Shown: positions 35,286 to 44,983, numbered from the stretch's first letter. The stretch is DNA of 64,000 nucleotides from JADJGC01 sp964576925 (GCA_964576925.1 CAZNWJ010000004.1:133925-197924), one strand, 5' to 3'. The notes: a model not told the origin generated them from the letters alone. Numbers and translations: made by a program.

Positions 35286-35702
35286 GTGGCACAACTAAAG
35301 CGCATATTCCGCATTCGCCTTCATGATACCGATGCCGCGGGAATCCTTTTTTTCGCCCGCCAGTTGCATTTTGCGCACGACACCTATGAAGAACTGCTCC
35401 GCGCGATCGGCTTTCCAATGGAACAGATTCTCGCTTCGGAATCGTTCTTTGTCCCCATCGTTCACACCGAAGCACAATTTCATCTGAGCCTGCGAACCGG
35501 AGACGAAGTCGAAGCCGTAGTTACAATAGACCGGCTGGGAGATACCTCATACACGCTCGCCTACGAATTTTGCAATAGCCTCGGCGAGGTCGCCGGTAGG
35601 GCCAGAACTGTCCATGTCACCGTTGATCGCCAAACCGGCAAAAAGGTATCGCTTCCGCTTCACCTGCGACAGGCACTCGAGCGGTTTCGCGATTCTGCTT
35701 AA
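35286..35702 (+). CDS. menI: Hotdog-fold acyl-CoA thioesterase, probable DHNA-CoA hydrolase
   Basis: The protein has 138 residues, starting with GTG after an AAGGAAG site. It is a single 4HBT hotdog domain with the catalytic-type Asp in RLHDTDAAGILFFAR (Asp16). Such enzymes hydrolyse aryl- or acyl-CoA thioesters. Because it lies beside menE and no other thioesterase is present in the men cluster, hydrolysis of 1,4-dihydroxy-2-naphthoyl-CoA is the likely job; a general YbgC-type role cannot be excluded. Its TAA stop shares the palindrome TTAA (35699-35702) with the stop of menE on the other strand. Confidence 0.75.
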   Translation: MAQLKRIFRIRLHDTDAAGILFFARQLHFAHDTYEELLRAIGFPMEQILASESFFVPIVHTEAQFHLSLRTGDEVEAVVTIDRLGDTSYTLAYEFCNSLGEVAGRARTVHVTVDRQTGKKVSLPLHLRQALERFRDSA

Positions 35703-37180
35703 GTCGGCAGCCCGCCGTCCAGCTCGCCAACTATCTTCTGCAATTGAGAGAGATCGACTTTTCCGAGGACAGTCCGGGGCAATTCTTGCATGCGAATGAT
35801 TCGGTCGGGAATAGCCATCCTGGCCAGGCGCTCCGAGAGAAAGCCACGCAATCCAATAACGAATTCTGGGTTCTCGATCGTCGTTTCGATGACCAGAAGT
35901 GGCCGCTGCCCCCATCTTTCATCCGATACGGCGACGCAGGCGGCTGCCGAAATTCCTGGATAATCCAGCACCGCGCGTTCGATCTCTTCCGGGAAGATGT
36001 TCTCGCCTCCGGAAATAAACATCCGGTCGCGTCTGCCGACGACAGTCAAGTAGCCTTCATCGTCAAGAAACCCAACATCACCAGTGGCAAACCAGCCGTC
36101 TGTTGCCAGAAAAGATCCGGATAGTCCCACGTAGCCTTTGAATAGCACCTCTCCGCTAACCAAGATGTTGCCGGGAGTATGTGAAGCAACTGCGGCTCCC
36201 GAATCATCGACGATTCGAATCCGCCGATAGTTCAGCAATTTGCCGCTGGTGCTCATGCGGCTGGCAGGATCGCCGGGGTGCGTCGCTGTTACTTGCGAGG
36301 CCGATTCTGTCATGCCGTAGCTTGTAACGATTGGCGCCCTGAGAGTCAACGCTCGCCTCATGAGGGATTCGGGTACGGCCGCTCCGCCCAATAGGATAGC
36401 TTTGAGCGAGTCTGGAAATGCCCGGTCTCCTCTATCGACAAGCAAGTCGTGGAGCATGGTTGGCACGAGGGAAAGGTGGGAGAGTTCATTGTGGTCAATT
36501 CGCGCATTGGTTCGCTGCGCATCGAACTTCGCATCAATGAAGACCGATGCCCCGGCTATGAAGGATCGGAAGAGAATCCCCAGGCCACCGACATGGCAGA
36601 GTGGCAGAGCCAGATGCCAGCAATCGCCGGGCGCCACGCGAATATTCTCGTTGGAGCCGATCGCACTGTAATAGAGGTTTCCGAGTGAAAGCTGCACGCC
36701 CTTGGGAGTCCCGCCCGAACCCGAAGTGAAACAGATCGTGCAGAGCTGCTCAGAATCCAATTCAGGCTTCGGGCTTGAGTGGACATTCCCCGGCGCTACC
36801 GACTGAAGCCTCTTCGTCAGGGGGATGGCTCGCACACCAAGATTCTGCGCCGGCCTTGAATATTCGTCATCGTGAAACACGATGCTCGCACCGGCCTGCT
36901 GCACTTGCGCTGCCAGCGTTGTTGCTGACTGCCTCGGATTTAGCGGCACCGCTGTCACGCCCAATCGAAACATCGCCCACAGCAAAACAACGTAGTCGAG
37001 CGAGTTTGCTGCGAGGATTGCCGCCTTCGAACCGGCAACCAAGTTATCCCGTAATGCGCCTGCAAGAGAAGTAACCGCCACATCAAGCTGGCTGTAACTC
37101 AGCGTTTTCTCGACGGTTCTGATGGCGATGATTTCGCCGCTGCGAATGGCGTGATTGCGAATGGGGCACTTAATCTTCAT
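35699..37180 (-). CDS. menE: o-Succinylbenzoate--CoA ligase
   Basis: The protein has 493 residues from ATG 37180; a TTG two codons upstream is the alternative start. It is an adenylate-forming ligase that activates o-succinylbenzoate with ATP and CoA. The P-loop motif is ICFTSGSGGTPKGVQLS, the A5 motif is TSYGMTES, A7 is WFATGDVGFLDDEG, A8 is GRRDRMFISGGENIFPEEIE, and the C-terminal catalytic Lys is in RTVLGKVDL. Its start overlaps the end of menC by 11 bases. It is the last gene of the menaquinone cluster and ends tail to tail with the MenI-like gene. Confidence 0.93.
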   Translation of the reverse strand: MKIKCPIRNHAIRSGEIIAIRTVEKTLSYSQLDVAVTSLAGALRDNLVAGSKAAILAANSLDYVVLLWAMFRLGVTAVPLNPRQSATTLAAQVQQAGASIVFHDDEYSRPAQNLGVRAIPLTKRLQSVAPGNVHSSPKPELDSEQLCTICFTSGSGGTPKGVQLSLGNLYYSAIGSNENIRVAPGDCWHLALPLCHVGGLGILFRSFIAGASVFIDAKFDAQRTNARIDHNELSHLSLVPTMLHDLLVDRGDRAFPDSLKAILLGGAAVPESLMRRALTLRAPIVTSYGMTESASQVTATHPGDPASRMSTSGKLLNYRRIRIVDDSGAAVASHTPGNILVSGEVLFKGYVGLSGSFLATDGWFATGDVGFLDDEGYLTVVGRRDRMFISGGENIFPEEIERAVLDYPGISAAACVAVSDERWGQRPLLVIETTIENPEFVIGLRGFLSERLARMAIPDRIIRMQELPRTVLGKVDLSQLQKIVGELDGGLPT

Positions 37181-38303
37181 AGGCAATAGACTTCAGCGAA
37201 TGTCGGGCAGCACCTGTCAACGAGATGCCGAGTCCCGTTGCATCTCCAGGTGACAGCAGCGCGCCGGTGCGACAAAAACCCGGTTCAACCAACGTGTCTG
37301 TCAGCAATTCGAGCGTGTCGAGCCCGCAGGCTGTTGCGCCAAGCCGCGCGGCAAGTGCGAGATGAAATATGGCCGATATCCCGATGCCGGTATCCAATGC
37401 CGAAGTCACGACGCACTTGCTGCCTTCACGTTGCAGCCACTCGATCAACTCGAGACCTCTGGAGAGGCCGCCAATCACCGGCGGTTTGATGATCGCAACA
37501 TCCGAGGGAAAGGGCACTCGCGATTCATAATGCTGCTGCACCCAGGGCGGCAACGATTCGTCCAAGGCGATTAAGATCGCGGAAGACCGGCGCAGTCGGG
37601 CAAGATCCGCCCACGAGGGCTTGGCCAGCGGCTCTTCAATATACTCGATGCTGAAACCAACCACCTGCTCCAGGAACGAATTTGCAGTCTTGAAATCCCA
37701 AGCCCGATTGGCATCAAGCCGGATCAGAGAGTCAGTGCCAACCGACGCGCTCACAATTTGCAGACGCCTGACGTCTTCCTGAATTTCTCGACCACCAACT
37801 TTGAGCTTAAACGTCCGATAGCCTTCAGAGTACTTGCTTCTCGCCGATTCTTCGATCTCGCTTTCTGTGCCCGTCAACACGGCATTGACCGACAAACTGG
37901 TGGACGAAGCGGCATTGATCCAGCGGGCTGCCGGAGTGTGAGCGGCTTTCGACGCCAAATCGAGCAGGGCGCTTTCCAAGCCAAAGCGCACTGAAGCGGG
38001 TAGAGCATTTGGCGCATCCAGTGAACTGATTGACAATGACAGTTCCGACCACGCCTTCGGAATCGCAGCACCAACGACACTCTTCACCGAAGCCAGAACA
38101 GCAGTCCGTGCTTCTTTCAAGGTCTCCCGGCTGAAACCGGGCAAGGGAGCGATTTCTCCGAGGCCGGATAGTCCATTTGTGGACTCGAGTTCGATAATCA
38201 GTCCGCTGCGACTGGAAAATACTTGTCCCGAAGTCGCGAAGGGGCGGCGAAATGGAACTGAATACTCGAAGAGCTGTGCAGACTTTATGCGCGTACGACC
38301 CAC
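37170..38303 (-). CDS. menC: o-Succinylbenzoate synthase
   Basis: The protein has 377 residues if GTG 38303 is the start; no ATG lies near the family N-terminus (IKSAQLFEYSVPFRRPF). It dehydrates SHCHC to o-succinylbenzoate and belongs to the enolase superfamily. The KxK acid-base motif is in TFKLKVGG, metal ligands are in RLDANRAWD, EYIEEPL and ALDES, and the second catalytic Lys is in IIKPPVIGG. It overlaps the 3' end of menA by 19 bases. The weak start site and overlap suggest translational coupling to menA. Confidence 0.9.
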   Translation of the reverse strand: MGRTRIKSAQLFEYSVPFRRPFATSGQVFSSRSGLIIELESTNGLSGLGEIAPLPGFSRETLKEARTAVLASVKSVVGAAIPKAWSELSLSISSLDAPNALPASVRFGLESALLDLASKAAHTPAARWINAASSTSLSVNAVLTGTESEIEESARSKYSEGYRTFKLKVGGREIQEDVRRLQIVSASVGTDSLIRLDANRAWDFKTANSFLEQVVGFSIEYIEEPLAKPSWADLARLRRSSAILIALDESLPPWVQQHYESRVPFPSDVAIIKPPVIGGLSRGLELIEWLQREGSKCVVTSALDTGIGISAIFHLALAARLGATACGLDTLELLTDTLVEPGFCRTGALLSPGDATGLGISLTGAARHSLKSIAYED

Positions 38304-39184
38304 CCGAGCGAAAAGAGAACTCCATATAGAGCAAGCAACTTGCCCGTATTTGCGAGCGTCTCGTTCAAGACGACACCTTCGCGTTGTGCCAGCGTGCGTA
38401 TCAGGATGATTCCAGGAATCACGATTATCGAGGCCAGCATCGCCCAATGATGTTGAGCCGTGACCAGACAGTGCAGAATCGGAACAAGCGCAGCGCCCAT
38501 GACAAGAACCCCATACTGCGCAACCGAAAAGCCTCGGCCGAAACGCACGGCCAGGGTCTTCTTGCCGGCAGCGCGGTCGGTCGGCAGATCGCGAGTATTG
38601 TTGACGACCAAGATAGCTGTCGAGAGCATCCCCGGCGCCAGACCGGCGATAAGTGCATCCGCCGTGATCGTCTGCGCAGAAACGAAGTACGTGCCGCCAA
38701 CGGCGACCGGGCCAAAGAATATCAACACGAAAATATCACCGAGTCCGTTGTAGCCGAGCGGGAAAGGTCCGCCGGTGTACAATACACCGAAGAGAATCGA
38801 GGCCAGACCAATGATCACAATCGGCCAGCCGCCGCGAACCACGAGATAAACTCCGATCAGGAACGCCAGCGAGAACGCCAGAATCGTCGCGTTGCGCATT
38901 CGCTGCGGCGTGACCAAACCAGCCTGCGTCATGCGCAGCGGACCGAGCCGGTCTTCTGTATCGACCGCCTGCGTGTGATCAAAGTAGTCGTTGGCGAAGT
39001 TAGTTCCGATCTGGATCAAAAGCGCTCCCAGAAGGGCGGCGATCAGCGACGGCCAATGGGCAGCCTGGTCGGCGAAAGCCAATGCAGCACCGATCACCAC
39101 CGGTGTTGCCGCCGCGGGCAGAGTCTTCGGGCGCGCCGCCAGAAGCCAGATCTGCGGTCTAGTAAGACTTCGGGGCGCCGTCAT
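38285..39184 (-). CDS. menA: 1,4-Dihydroxy-2-naphthoate polyprenyltransferase
   Basis: The protein has 299 residues with about eight or nine membrane segments, a UbiA-family prenyltransferase. It attaches the polyprenyl tail to DHNA with loss of CO2, giving demethylmenaquinone in the inner membrane. The first Asp-rich motif is NDYFDHTQAVDTED; the second conserved region is NNTRDLPTDRAAGKKTLAVRFG. The leading WLLAARPKTLPAAATPVVIG is typical of MenA. It starts nine bases after the menB stop and overlaps menC. Confidence 0.93.
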   Translation of the reverse strand: MTAPRSLTRPQIWLLAARPKTLPAAATPVVIGAALAFADQAAHWPSLIAALLGALLIQIGTNFANDYFDHTQAVDTEDRLGPLRMTQAGLVTPQRMRNATILAFSLAFLIGVYLVVRGGWPIVIIGLASILFGVLYTGGPFPLGYNGLGDIFVLIFFGPVAVGGTYFVSAQTITADALIAGLAPGMLSTAILVVNNTRDLPTDRAAGKKTLAVRFGRGFSVAQYGVLVMGAALVPILHCLVTAQHHWAMLASIIVIPGIILIRTLAQREGVVLNETLANTGKLLALYGVLFSLGWVVRA

Positions 39185-39193
39185 CGGTCACCG

Positions 39194-40015
39194 TCAGGGA
39201 TTGCGCTTGAACTTGCGAAAATCGGGTTTGCGCTTTTCGACGAAGGCGTTGCGGCCTTCCTGCGCCTCGGGGGTCATGTAATACATCATGGTGGCATTGC
39301 CGGCAAGCTCCTGCAGCCCCGCCTGTCCGTCGCAGTCGGCATTGAGCGCGGCTTTCAGACAACGCAAGGCCAGGGGACTGTTGGCGAGAATCTCCCGACA
39401 CCACTGGATCGTTTCCGCTTCGAGTTGCTCGTACGGAACGACCCGATTGACCAGCCCCATCTCGAGCGCCTGTTGAGCGTCGTACTGCCGACAGAGAAAC
39501 CAGATCTCGCGCGCTTTCTTCTGTCCGACGATTCGCGCCATATAGCTGGCGCCGTAACCCCCGTCAAAAGAACCCACCTTGGGGCCGGTCTGCCCAAAAC
39601 GCGCATTGTCGGCAGCGATCGTCAGGTCGCACATCAAGTGAAGCACATGGCCGCCGCCGATCGCATAGCCCGCGACCATGGCAATGACCGGTTTCGGGAG
39701 CGTACGAATCTGCCGCTGGAGATCGAGAACGTTCAGACGATGAACGCCACTGTCGTCTTTGTAACCCGAGTCGCCCCGGATTTTCTGGTCGCCGCCGGAA
39801 CAGAAGGCCTCTTTGCCTTTGCCGGTAAGGATGACGACGCCAATATCCGAATCCTCGCGGGCATCGGCGAAGGCGCGCTCCATTTCCGTGACTGTGAGCG
39901 GCCGGAACGCATTGCGGACCTGCGGGCGATTGATCGTGATCCGGGCAATTCCCTCCGCCTTATCATATTCGATGTCGGTATAGTTACCGGCTTTGATCCA
40001 CTTGATATCGGTCAT
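39194..40015 (-). CDS. menB: 1,4-Dihydroxy-2-naphthoyl-CoA synthase
   Basis: The protein has 273 residues, a crotonase-fold enzyme that closes the second ring from o-succinylbenzoyl-CoA. Family landmarks are EGIARITINRPQVRNAFRPLTV, the oxyanion-hole stretch CSGGDQKIRGDSGY, GYAIGGGHVLHLMCDLTIAA, and QTGPKVGSFDGGYGASYMAR with the Asp and Tyr specific to MenB; the C-terminus KRKPDFRKF is also diagnostic. It lies 12 bases downstream of menH and upstream of menA. Confidence 0.96.
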   Translation of the reverse strand: MTDIKWIKAGNYTDIEYDKAEGIARITINRPQVRNAFRPLTVTEMERAFADAREDSDIGVVILTGKGKEAFCSGGDQKIRGDSGYKDDSGVHRLNVLDLQRQIRTLPKPVIAMVAGYAIGGGHVLHLMCDLTIAADNARFGQTGPKVGSFDGGYGASYMARIVGQKKAREIWFLCRQYDAQQALEMGLVNRVVPYEQLEAETIQWCREILANSPLALRCLKAALNADCDGQAGLQELAGNATMMYYMTPEAQEGRNAFVEKRKPDFRKFKRNP

Positions 40016-40027
40016 CTCTCGATCATC

Positions 40028-40840
40028 CTATGTCTTCGAAGTGCGATAAACATGCTCGTGCAGGAATCGTTGCAGCGTCGTCAAGAACGCCTCCGGCTGC
40101 TCGAGATGGGTGTTGTGTCCCGCGTTGCCGATCATCTTCCATTCGCAGAACGGAAGCGCTTCCGACATGATCCGGTTGATGCGGCAAAACTTGTGGTCAA
40201 GCGCGCCGGTCAACAACAACGTCGGTAAATGCAATTGCGGCAGTTTTTCCCAGAGCGACGGCTGACGTCCCGTCGAGAGTCCCTGCAACGCCTCGGCCAA
40301 TCCTTCGCAATTGTGCACGGAGTGCCTTTTCTTGAGCTGCTCGAGCCGCGCCGAATTGCGCGAAAGCGATTCAAACAGCGGCGCGCGATACCACTCGTCG
40401 AGAAACTTCTCAAGGCCTTGAACCCGCAGGTTGTAGGCACGGTCATCGTCGAGCGCAATCCTGACCCGTCGTTCGTACTCGTCATCGATGCCGGGCCCGC
40501 CGCTCTCAAGCACTAGACCTTCGAATTTCTCCGGATGCTTGAGCGCGACATATAATGCCAGTCTAGCGCCCATCGAGTAGCCCACCAAGGTCGTGTGCTT
40601 GAGCTCGTGCTTGTCGATAAACTTGATCAGATCGCAGCCGACTGACTCCATACTGATACTCCCCTTGCGCAGGGGAAAGCCGTTATGCCCGTGACCCGGC
40701 AAGTCCGGCGCAATGCAGTAGTAGTCACTTGCGAGGTGTGAGAAATACGGCTGCCAGTCTTCTGCCAGACCCATGAAACCGTGCAGGAAGATCAGGGCAG
40801 GCTGACGCTTGTTGCCGTGGGCGAGGTACGACCAGTCCAT
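40028..40840 (-). CDS. menH: SHCHC synthase, alpha/beta hydrolase
   Basis: The protein has 270 residues with an alpha/beta-hydrolase fold. MenH eliminates pyruvate from SEPHCHC. The oxyanion-hole motif is FLHGFMGLAEDW, the nucleophile elbow GYSMGARLAL holds the Ser, an Asp is near GALDHKF, and the His is in GNAGHNTHLEQP. A generic hydrolase would look similar; placement between menD and menB with a 4-base gap after menD makes MenH the best call. Confidence 0.88.
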   Translation of the reverse strand: MDWSYLAHGNKRQPALIFLHGFMGLAEDWQPYFSHLASDYYCIAPDLPGHGHNGFPLRKGSISMESVGCDLIKFIDKHELKHTTLVGYSMGARLALYVALKHPEKFEGLVLESGGPGIDDEYERRVRIALDDDRAYNLRVQGLEKFLDEWYRAPLFESLSRNSARLEQLKKRHSVHNCEGLAEALQGLSTGRQPSLWEKLPQLHLPTLLLTGALDHKFCRINRIMSEALPFCEWKMIGNAGHNTHLEQPEAFLTTLQRFLHEHVYRTSKT

Positions 40841-40844
40841 ACTA

Positions 40845-42614
40845 TCAGGAATTTACCAATTCATCGAGCCGCCGTAAAGCCTTCTCTTCAACGCGAATCC
40901 AGAGCTTGCGCAGCCACTCGACCTCGGTTTCGCGCGAGGTTCTGATCTCGATCAACGCCGGCTTTCTCGATTTCTGCGCCGCCCGGTAGACAGTTGCGAA
41001 GTCTTTGAGAGTCCTGGGCTCGTGATATTTGATGTTGAACAGCTCGGCTGCGGCTCGAAATGTCAAGCCGTGCGGCGTACCGAAATAGGGCTCGAACATC
41101 TCGCCGACCTTGGCAATAGGCAGGTGCGAGAAAATCCCTCCGCCGTCGTTATTGAAGCAGATCACCACCACCGGCTGCGGATTTGAGCGTAGCAGCGCCA
41201 GTGAATTGAGATCATGCAGCAGGGCGAGATCTCCGAGTAGAAGAGTCGTCGCGGCACTTGAACCGCAGGCGAATCCGGCGGCGGTGGCAACCGTGCCGTC
41301 GATGCCGTTGACGCCGCGATTGGCTGAAACCAGCGCAGCCACTCCGCCGGCTGCGGCAGCCATCTCTGCCAATCGTACCGGCATGCTGGCGGCGAGGAAT
41401 AAACAGGAGGCGGACTTAAGCGCCAGGAACGCAATGGTCAATTCGTGCAATTCGGCTGACTTGACATTCGACAGCGGCTCCAATAACTCCACCGCCAGGG
41501 CGTCGAGCGATTGAAAGTGTGCGAGAAGTCCCGACGTTTTCTCCTGAACGTTCTCTTTCAGGGCGGCTGCGATGGCGGCAGGATCGGCAACGATACGCAA
41601 TCCGGTTCGATGCACTGGGTCGATTCGCCGGGGAGTCTCCGCTACTACGATCCACTGAGCGCCGGATTCGTTGAGATATTGCATGGTCGCCTTCGAAATC
41701 GGTGCACGGTCGAATTGCAGAATCAAGTCCGGCCGGAGGCGCCGCGCAATCGCCTCGCTGCGCAGATAAAGATCGTAGTGCGCAATTGTCCTTTGCCCGG
41801 GGCGATCTGATGCCCGCAAGCCCGAAGTACTCTCCGCAAGCAGGGGCCACTGAAGTCTACCGGCCAAATCCGCGATCGCCTCGGCAGCGCGGCCTGTCAA
41901 TCCACAACCGGCGACGATGACGCCACGCTTTGCGCTATTGATTTGCTCGGCAAGCAGCGCGATTTCGCTGTCGGCAATTGCCAAGTGCGGCCTGGAATAC
42001 ACCGTGAACGGAGTACTTCTTGTTAGCCAATCCTCCACCGGCTTGAGATACTGCCCAAAATCCTTCTCCAACCCGATCGGCGCCAGCGGCTCGCGAAATG
42101 GACAATTCAAGTGAACCGGACCAGGGTCTGGTCCCAGCGAATGGGCGACAGCTGTATCGACGGTAGATAACAACAGCTGCGGTCCGACTTCTGCTGTCGG
42201 CGTCGGGACATCAAAGAACCGGCGTACCTGCGATCCGAAGAGATTTATCTGGTCGATCGTTTGCGATGCACCCGTATCACGAAGTTCAGGCGGGCGATCG
42301 GCTGTCAGGACGATCAGCGGCACTCCAGAGTAGTTGGCCTCGACGACGGCAGGAAAGAAATTCGCGGCGGCGGTACCGCTCGTGCACAGCACTGCAGCCG
42401 GGCGGCCGGTCGCTTTGGCGTATCCGAGCGCGTAAAAGGCTGCACCGCGCTCATCGAAGTGGACAGTCTTGGTACAACGCGAATTCTCGGCCACCGCGAG
42501 CGCCAGCGGCGCGGAGCGCGAACCCGGCGAGACGACAAAGTGGTCGACACCGCAGCGAACGAGTTCTTCAATGAGCAGCCGCCCCCAGACCTGATTCAGC
42601 GACGTCGCTTTCAT
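40845..42614 (-). CDS. menD: SEPHCHC synthase
   Basis: The protein has 589 residues from ATG 42614, which overlaps the menF stop as ATGA. It is a thiamine-diphosphate enzyme that joins 2-oxoglutarate-derived succinic semialdehyde to isochorismate. The N-terminal domain shows HFVVSPGSRSAPLALA and the catalytic-type Glu region HFDERGAAFYALGYAKATG; the central part has VLTADRPPELRDTGASQTIDQ; the C-terminal ThDP-binding region includes ICFNNDGGGIFSHLP. These are classical MenD signatures. Confidence 0.95.
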   Translation of the reverse strand: MKATSLNQVWGRLLIEELVRCGVDHFVVSPGSRSAPLALAVAENSRCTKTVHFDERGAAFYALGYAKATGRPAAVLCTSGTAAANFFPAVVEANYSGVPLIVLTADRPPELRDTGASQTIDQINLFGSQVRRFFDVPTPTAEVGPQLLLSTVDTAVAHSLGPDPGPVHLNCPFREPLAPIGLEKDFGQYLKPVEDWLTRSTPFTVYSRPHLAIADSEIALLAEQINSAKRGVIVAGCGLTGRAAEAIADLAGRLQWPLLAESTSGLRASDRPGQRTIAHYDLYLRSEAIARRLRPDLILQFDRAPISKATMQYLNESGAQWIVVAETPRRIDPVHRTGLRIVADPAAIAAALKENVQEKTSGLLAHFQSLDALAVELLEPLSNVKSAELHELTIAFLALKSASCLFLAASMPVRLAEMAAAAGGVAALVSANRGVNGIDGTVATAAGFACGSSAATTLLLGDLALLHDLNSLALLRSNPQPVVVICFNNDGGGIFSHLPIAKVGEMFEPYFGTPHGLTFRAAAELFNIKYHEPRTLKDFATVYRAAQKSRKPALIEIRTSRETEVEWLRKLWIRVEEKALRRLDELVNS

Positions 42615-44014
42615 GCCGCGCCTCCCAGCAGGACTTCCAGCGATCCCTGCAACTTCTGCTCGAGTTCCAGCCACTCGATGTCGGGATCTGATCCGGCAAC
42701 AATCCCTGCGCCGGCGTAAAGATTGACAGACGCGCCGCTGATCAACGCCGAACGCAGGGCCACGCAGACGTCCACATGATCGGGAAACACCACGCCGAGC
42801 GGCCCGGAGTAGTAGCCGCGATCAAACGGCTCCAGTTGACGCAGCGAAAGCATCGCCTGGTCGCGCGGAGTGCCGCAAACTGCGGGCGTGGGGTGAAGTG
42901 CCTCAAGGACCTCAATCGGAGAGGTCCCGGGCCGCAGTCGGGCCACGATCGGGGAAATCAAGTGCTGAACGCGCTGGAGCTTGACGATCTGCGGTGTGGA
43001 CATCGCAGCGACGCTTTCAGACAGCGGCTGCAGTCCGGCCACGATCCCGTCGACCACGAACTTGTGTTCGCGATTGTCCTTGCGACTCTCCTGCAAGAGG
43101 CGGGCGAGTTGCTCGTCCGTGGCCGTACTCTGTCCGCGCGGAACCGTTCCGGCAACGGCTTCCGACTCTACGCGATCGCTGGCGGCGCGGAATAGCCGTT
43201 CCGGCGATGCCCCGACAAATGCGGAGATCGCGGTTGGGGCGAACAGATAGCGATATACCTGCCCTTTGCCAGCGAGTGCTTTCAAGAACCCGTACGGGTC
43301 GATCGGCTGCGAAAACTCAAGCGCCGTGCGACGCGCGAGCACGACCTTCTGCAGCGCAGCCATCTCGATTTCCCTCAGGATATTGCGGCAGCCGTCGTTC
43401 CATTCCGCGCGGTCGGGCCGGTCACGTCGACTCAACAGGTTCGGTCGTTCCCCTGCAGGCTTCTTGCTGTCGTCTCTTTCGCCAAGCATTAGTTCAAGTT
43501 GCGCCAGGATCGGCGCTGATTCCTGTCCGGGTCGCAGCGCAATCACTCCCGAGTACTTCTCATCGCGTCGGCACAATGTGATGCTCGGTAATTGCCACCA
43601 CAGATCGGGAAAATCGCTCCAGTCCTTGCCGGCGTATCGTCCGGAGTTGTCGAATCGACCCCCTATGAAAAGCGCTGCCCCTGTCGCGGCAGGGTAATTG
43701 CACACCAAGTCAGTAAACTGCTTATAGCCGGACGCCATGCTGAGCTGTTGGACGTTCATCGCCTGGCCCACGCCGCAGACCTCGATGCGGTGTTCGCGGT
43801 CGTGCCAGTACGATTTTGGGAAAACGGCAGCGTGTTGCAGACAGTCGATGAGATTGACTGTCGGCAACTCAAAACTCTGAAGATAGACAGATTCAGATTC
43901 TGATGTGAAAGCAGTCGGCAAGTGCGCGGCAAGCGATCGCATCAGGTCGGACAAGTCGGACTGCGGGAGGCTCGTAATCTGATCAGCGGTCTGGGAGTCG
44001 CGAATGGGCGTCAT
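42611..44014 (-). CDS. menF: Isochorismate synthase
   Basis: The protein has 467 residues of the chorismate-binding (anthranilate synthase component I-like) family. It isomerises chorismate to isochorismate, the committing step to menaquinone. Signature stretches are VVLARRTALEF, VGASPERLFRA, AVAGTVPRGQ with the adjacent DEQLARLLQESRKDNREHKFVVDGI, and HPTPAVCGTPRDQAM. The position at the head of the men genes favours menF over a siderophore entC role. It starts three bases after the DAHP synthase stop. Confidence 0.93.
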   Translation of the reverse strand: MTPIRDSQTADQITSLPQSDLSDLMRSLAAHLPTAFTSESESVYLQSFELPTVNLIDCLQHAAVFPKSYWHDREHRIEVCGVGQAMNVQQLSMASGYKQFTDLVCNYPAATGAALFIGGRFDNSGRYAGKDWSDFPDLWWQLPSITLCRRDEKYSGVIALRPGQESAPILAQLELMLGERDDSKKPAGERPNLLSRRDRPDRAEWNDGCRNILREIEMAALQKVVLARRTALEFSQPIDPYGFLKALAGKGQVYRYLFAPTAISAFVGASPERLFRAASDRVESEAVAGTVPRGQSTATDEQLARLLQESRKDNREHKFVVDGIVAGLQPLSESVAAMSTPQIVKLQRVQHLISPIVARLRPGTSPIEVLEALHPTPAVCGTPRDQAMLSLRQLEPFDRGYYSGPLGVVFPDHVDVCVALRSALISGASVNLYAGAGIVAGSDPDIEWLELEQKLQGSLEVLLGGAA

Positions 44015-44017
44015 CGC

Positions 44018-44983
44018 TTATGATGTCCGCCTGAGTGCGTAGTACTGCCGTGAGCGCTTCAGCAACGATGAAAACTGCTCGAGCGTCAACGCCTGACCGG
44101 CGTCCGAGAGCGCCAAGGGCGGCTGCGGGTGAACTTCGATCATGATACCGTCGGCTCCCGCTGCGACTGCCGCCAATGCCAACGGCTCGACCAGGACAGA
44201 GCGCCCGGCAGCATGGGAGGCATCGGCAATCACCGGGTAGCTCGTTTGCTGTTGCGTAAGTATGATTGCGGCCAAATCGAGCGTGTGCGCAATCTCCGGC
44301 TCAAAAGTGCGGACGCCGCGCTCGCACAAAATAATGCTATTGTTGCCGCCGCGACTGATGTATTCCGCCGCCGCCAACCACTCGCGAATCGTCGCCGCCA
44401 TGCCGCGTTTCAACAGGATCGGCTTGTTCACTGATCCGAGCGCGGTCAGCAGGGTGTAATTGAACATATTGCGCGAGCCGACCTGGAGTACGTCAGCATA
44501 CTCTGACACGGTGTCGATTTGCGCCTGATCCATTACTTCGGTAACGACGAACATCCCGTACTTGTCTGCCGTCTCGCGCAACAGGCGCAGTCCGTTGACG
44601 CCGAGTCCCTGGAAAGAATCGACTCGCGTCCGCGGTTTATAGGCGCCACCCCGCAGGAAGCGCACACCCTGCTCCCAAAGCGATCGGGCTACGACGTTCA
44701 ACTGCTCGGCATCCTCGACGGCGCAGGGCCCGGCGATGACGGTAAGTTGCTCGCGGTCGGTGAGCAGCGAATAACAATCTCGCTCGCTGCCTCGCTGCAA
44801 TGTCAGCCGCCCCTGCTCAAAACCCCGATTCTGAAACTGCTCGCGAATCTCTGGCGTGATCCGCCCCAATACTCGCACGACTGTGTGATTGTGCTCCGAC
44901 ATCTCATAGTCGATGCCGAGCTGTTCCAGCATGGCAACAAATTCCTGCTTGCGCAAATCCGCGGCGCCGAAGCTGTAAATCAT
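44018..44983 (-). CDS. aroF: 3-Deoxy-7-phosphoheptulonate (DAHP) synthase, type I-beta with N-terminal regulatory domain
   Basis: The protein has 321 residues from ATG 44983, which overlaps the ubiE-type stop as ATGA. It condenses phosphoenolpyruvate and erythrose 4-phosphate in the first shikimate step. Residues 1-68 form a ferredoxin-like regulatory domain as in Thermotoga DAHP synthase. The barrel shows TVIAGPCAVED, RGGAYKPRTRVDSFQG, LLKRGMAATIREWLAAAEY, CERGVRTFE and VIADASHAAGRS with metal ligands. Its insertion among the menaquinone genes suggests that chorismate supply is matched to quinone synthesis. The gene symbol follows common use and could equally be written aroG. Confidence 0.93.
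   Translation of the reverse strand: MIYSFGAADLRKQEFVAMLEQLGIDYEMSEHNHTVVRVLGRITPEIREQFQNRGFEQGRLTLQRGSERDCYSLLTDREQLTVIAGPCAVEDAEQLNVVARSLWEQGVRFLRGGAYKPRTRVDSFQGLGVNGLRLLRETADKYGMFVVTEVMDQAQIDTVSEYADVLQVGSRNMFNYTLLTALGSVNKPILLKRGMAATIREWLAAAEYISRGGNNSIILCERGVRTFEPEIAHTLDLAAIILTQQQTSYPVIADASHAAGRSVLVEPLALAAVAAGADGIMIEVHPQPPLALSDAGQALTLEQFSSLLKRSRQYYALRRTS

Noticed and set aside
38384..40228. Long plus-strand open frame (614 codons) opposite menA and menB
   Set aside because: It is antisense to two certain genes, lacks a ribosome-binding site and reads as low-complexity charged sequence; it arises from the codon bias of the opposite strand.
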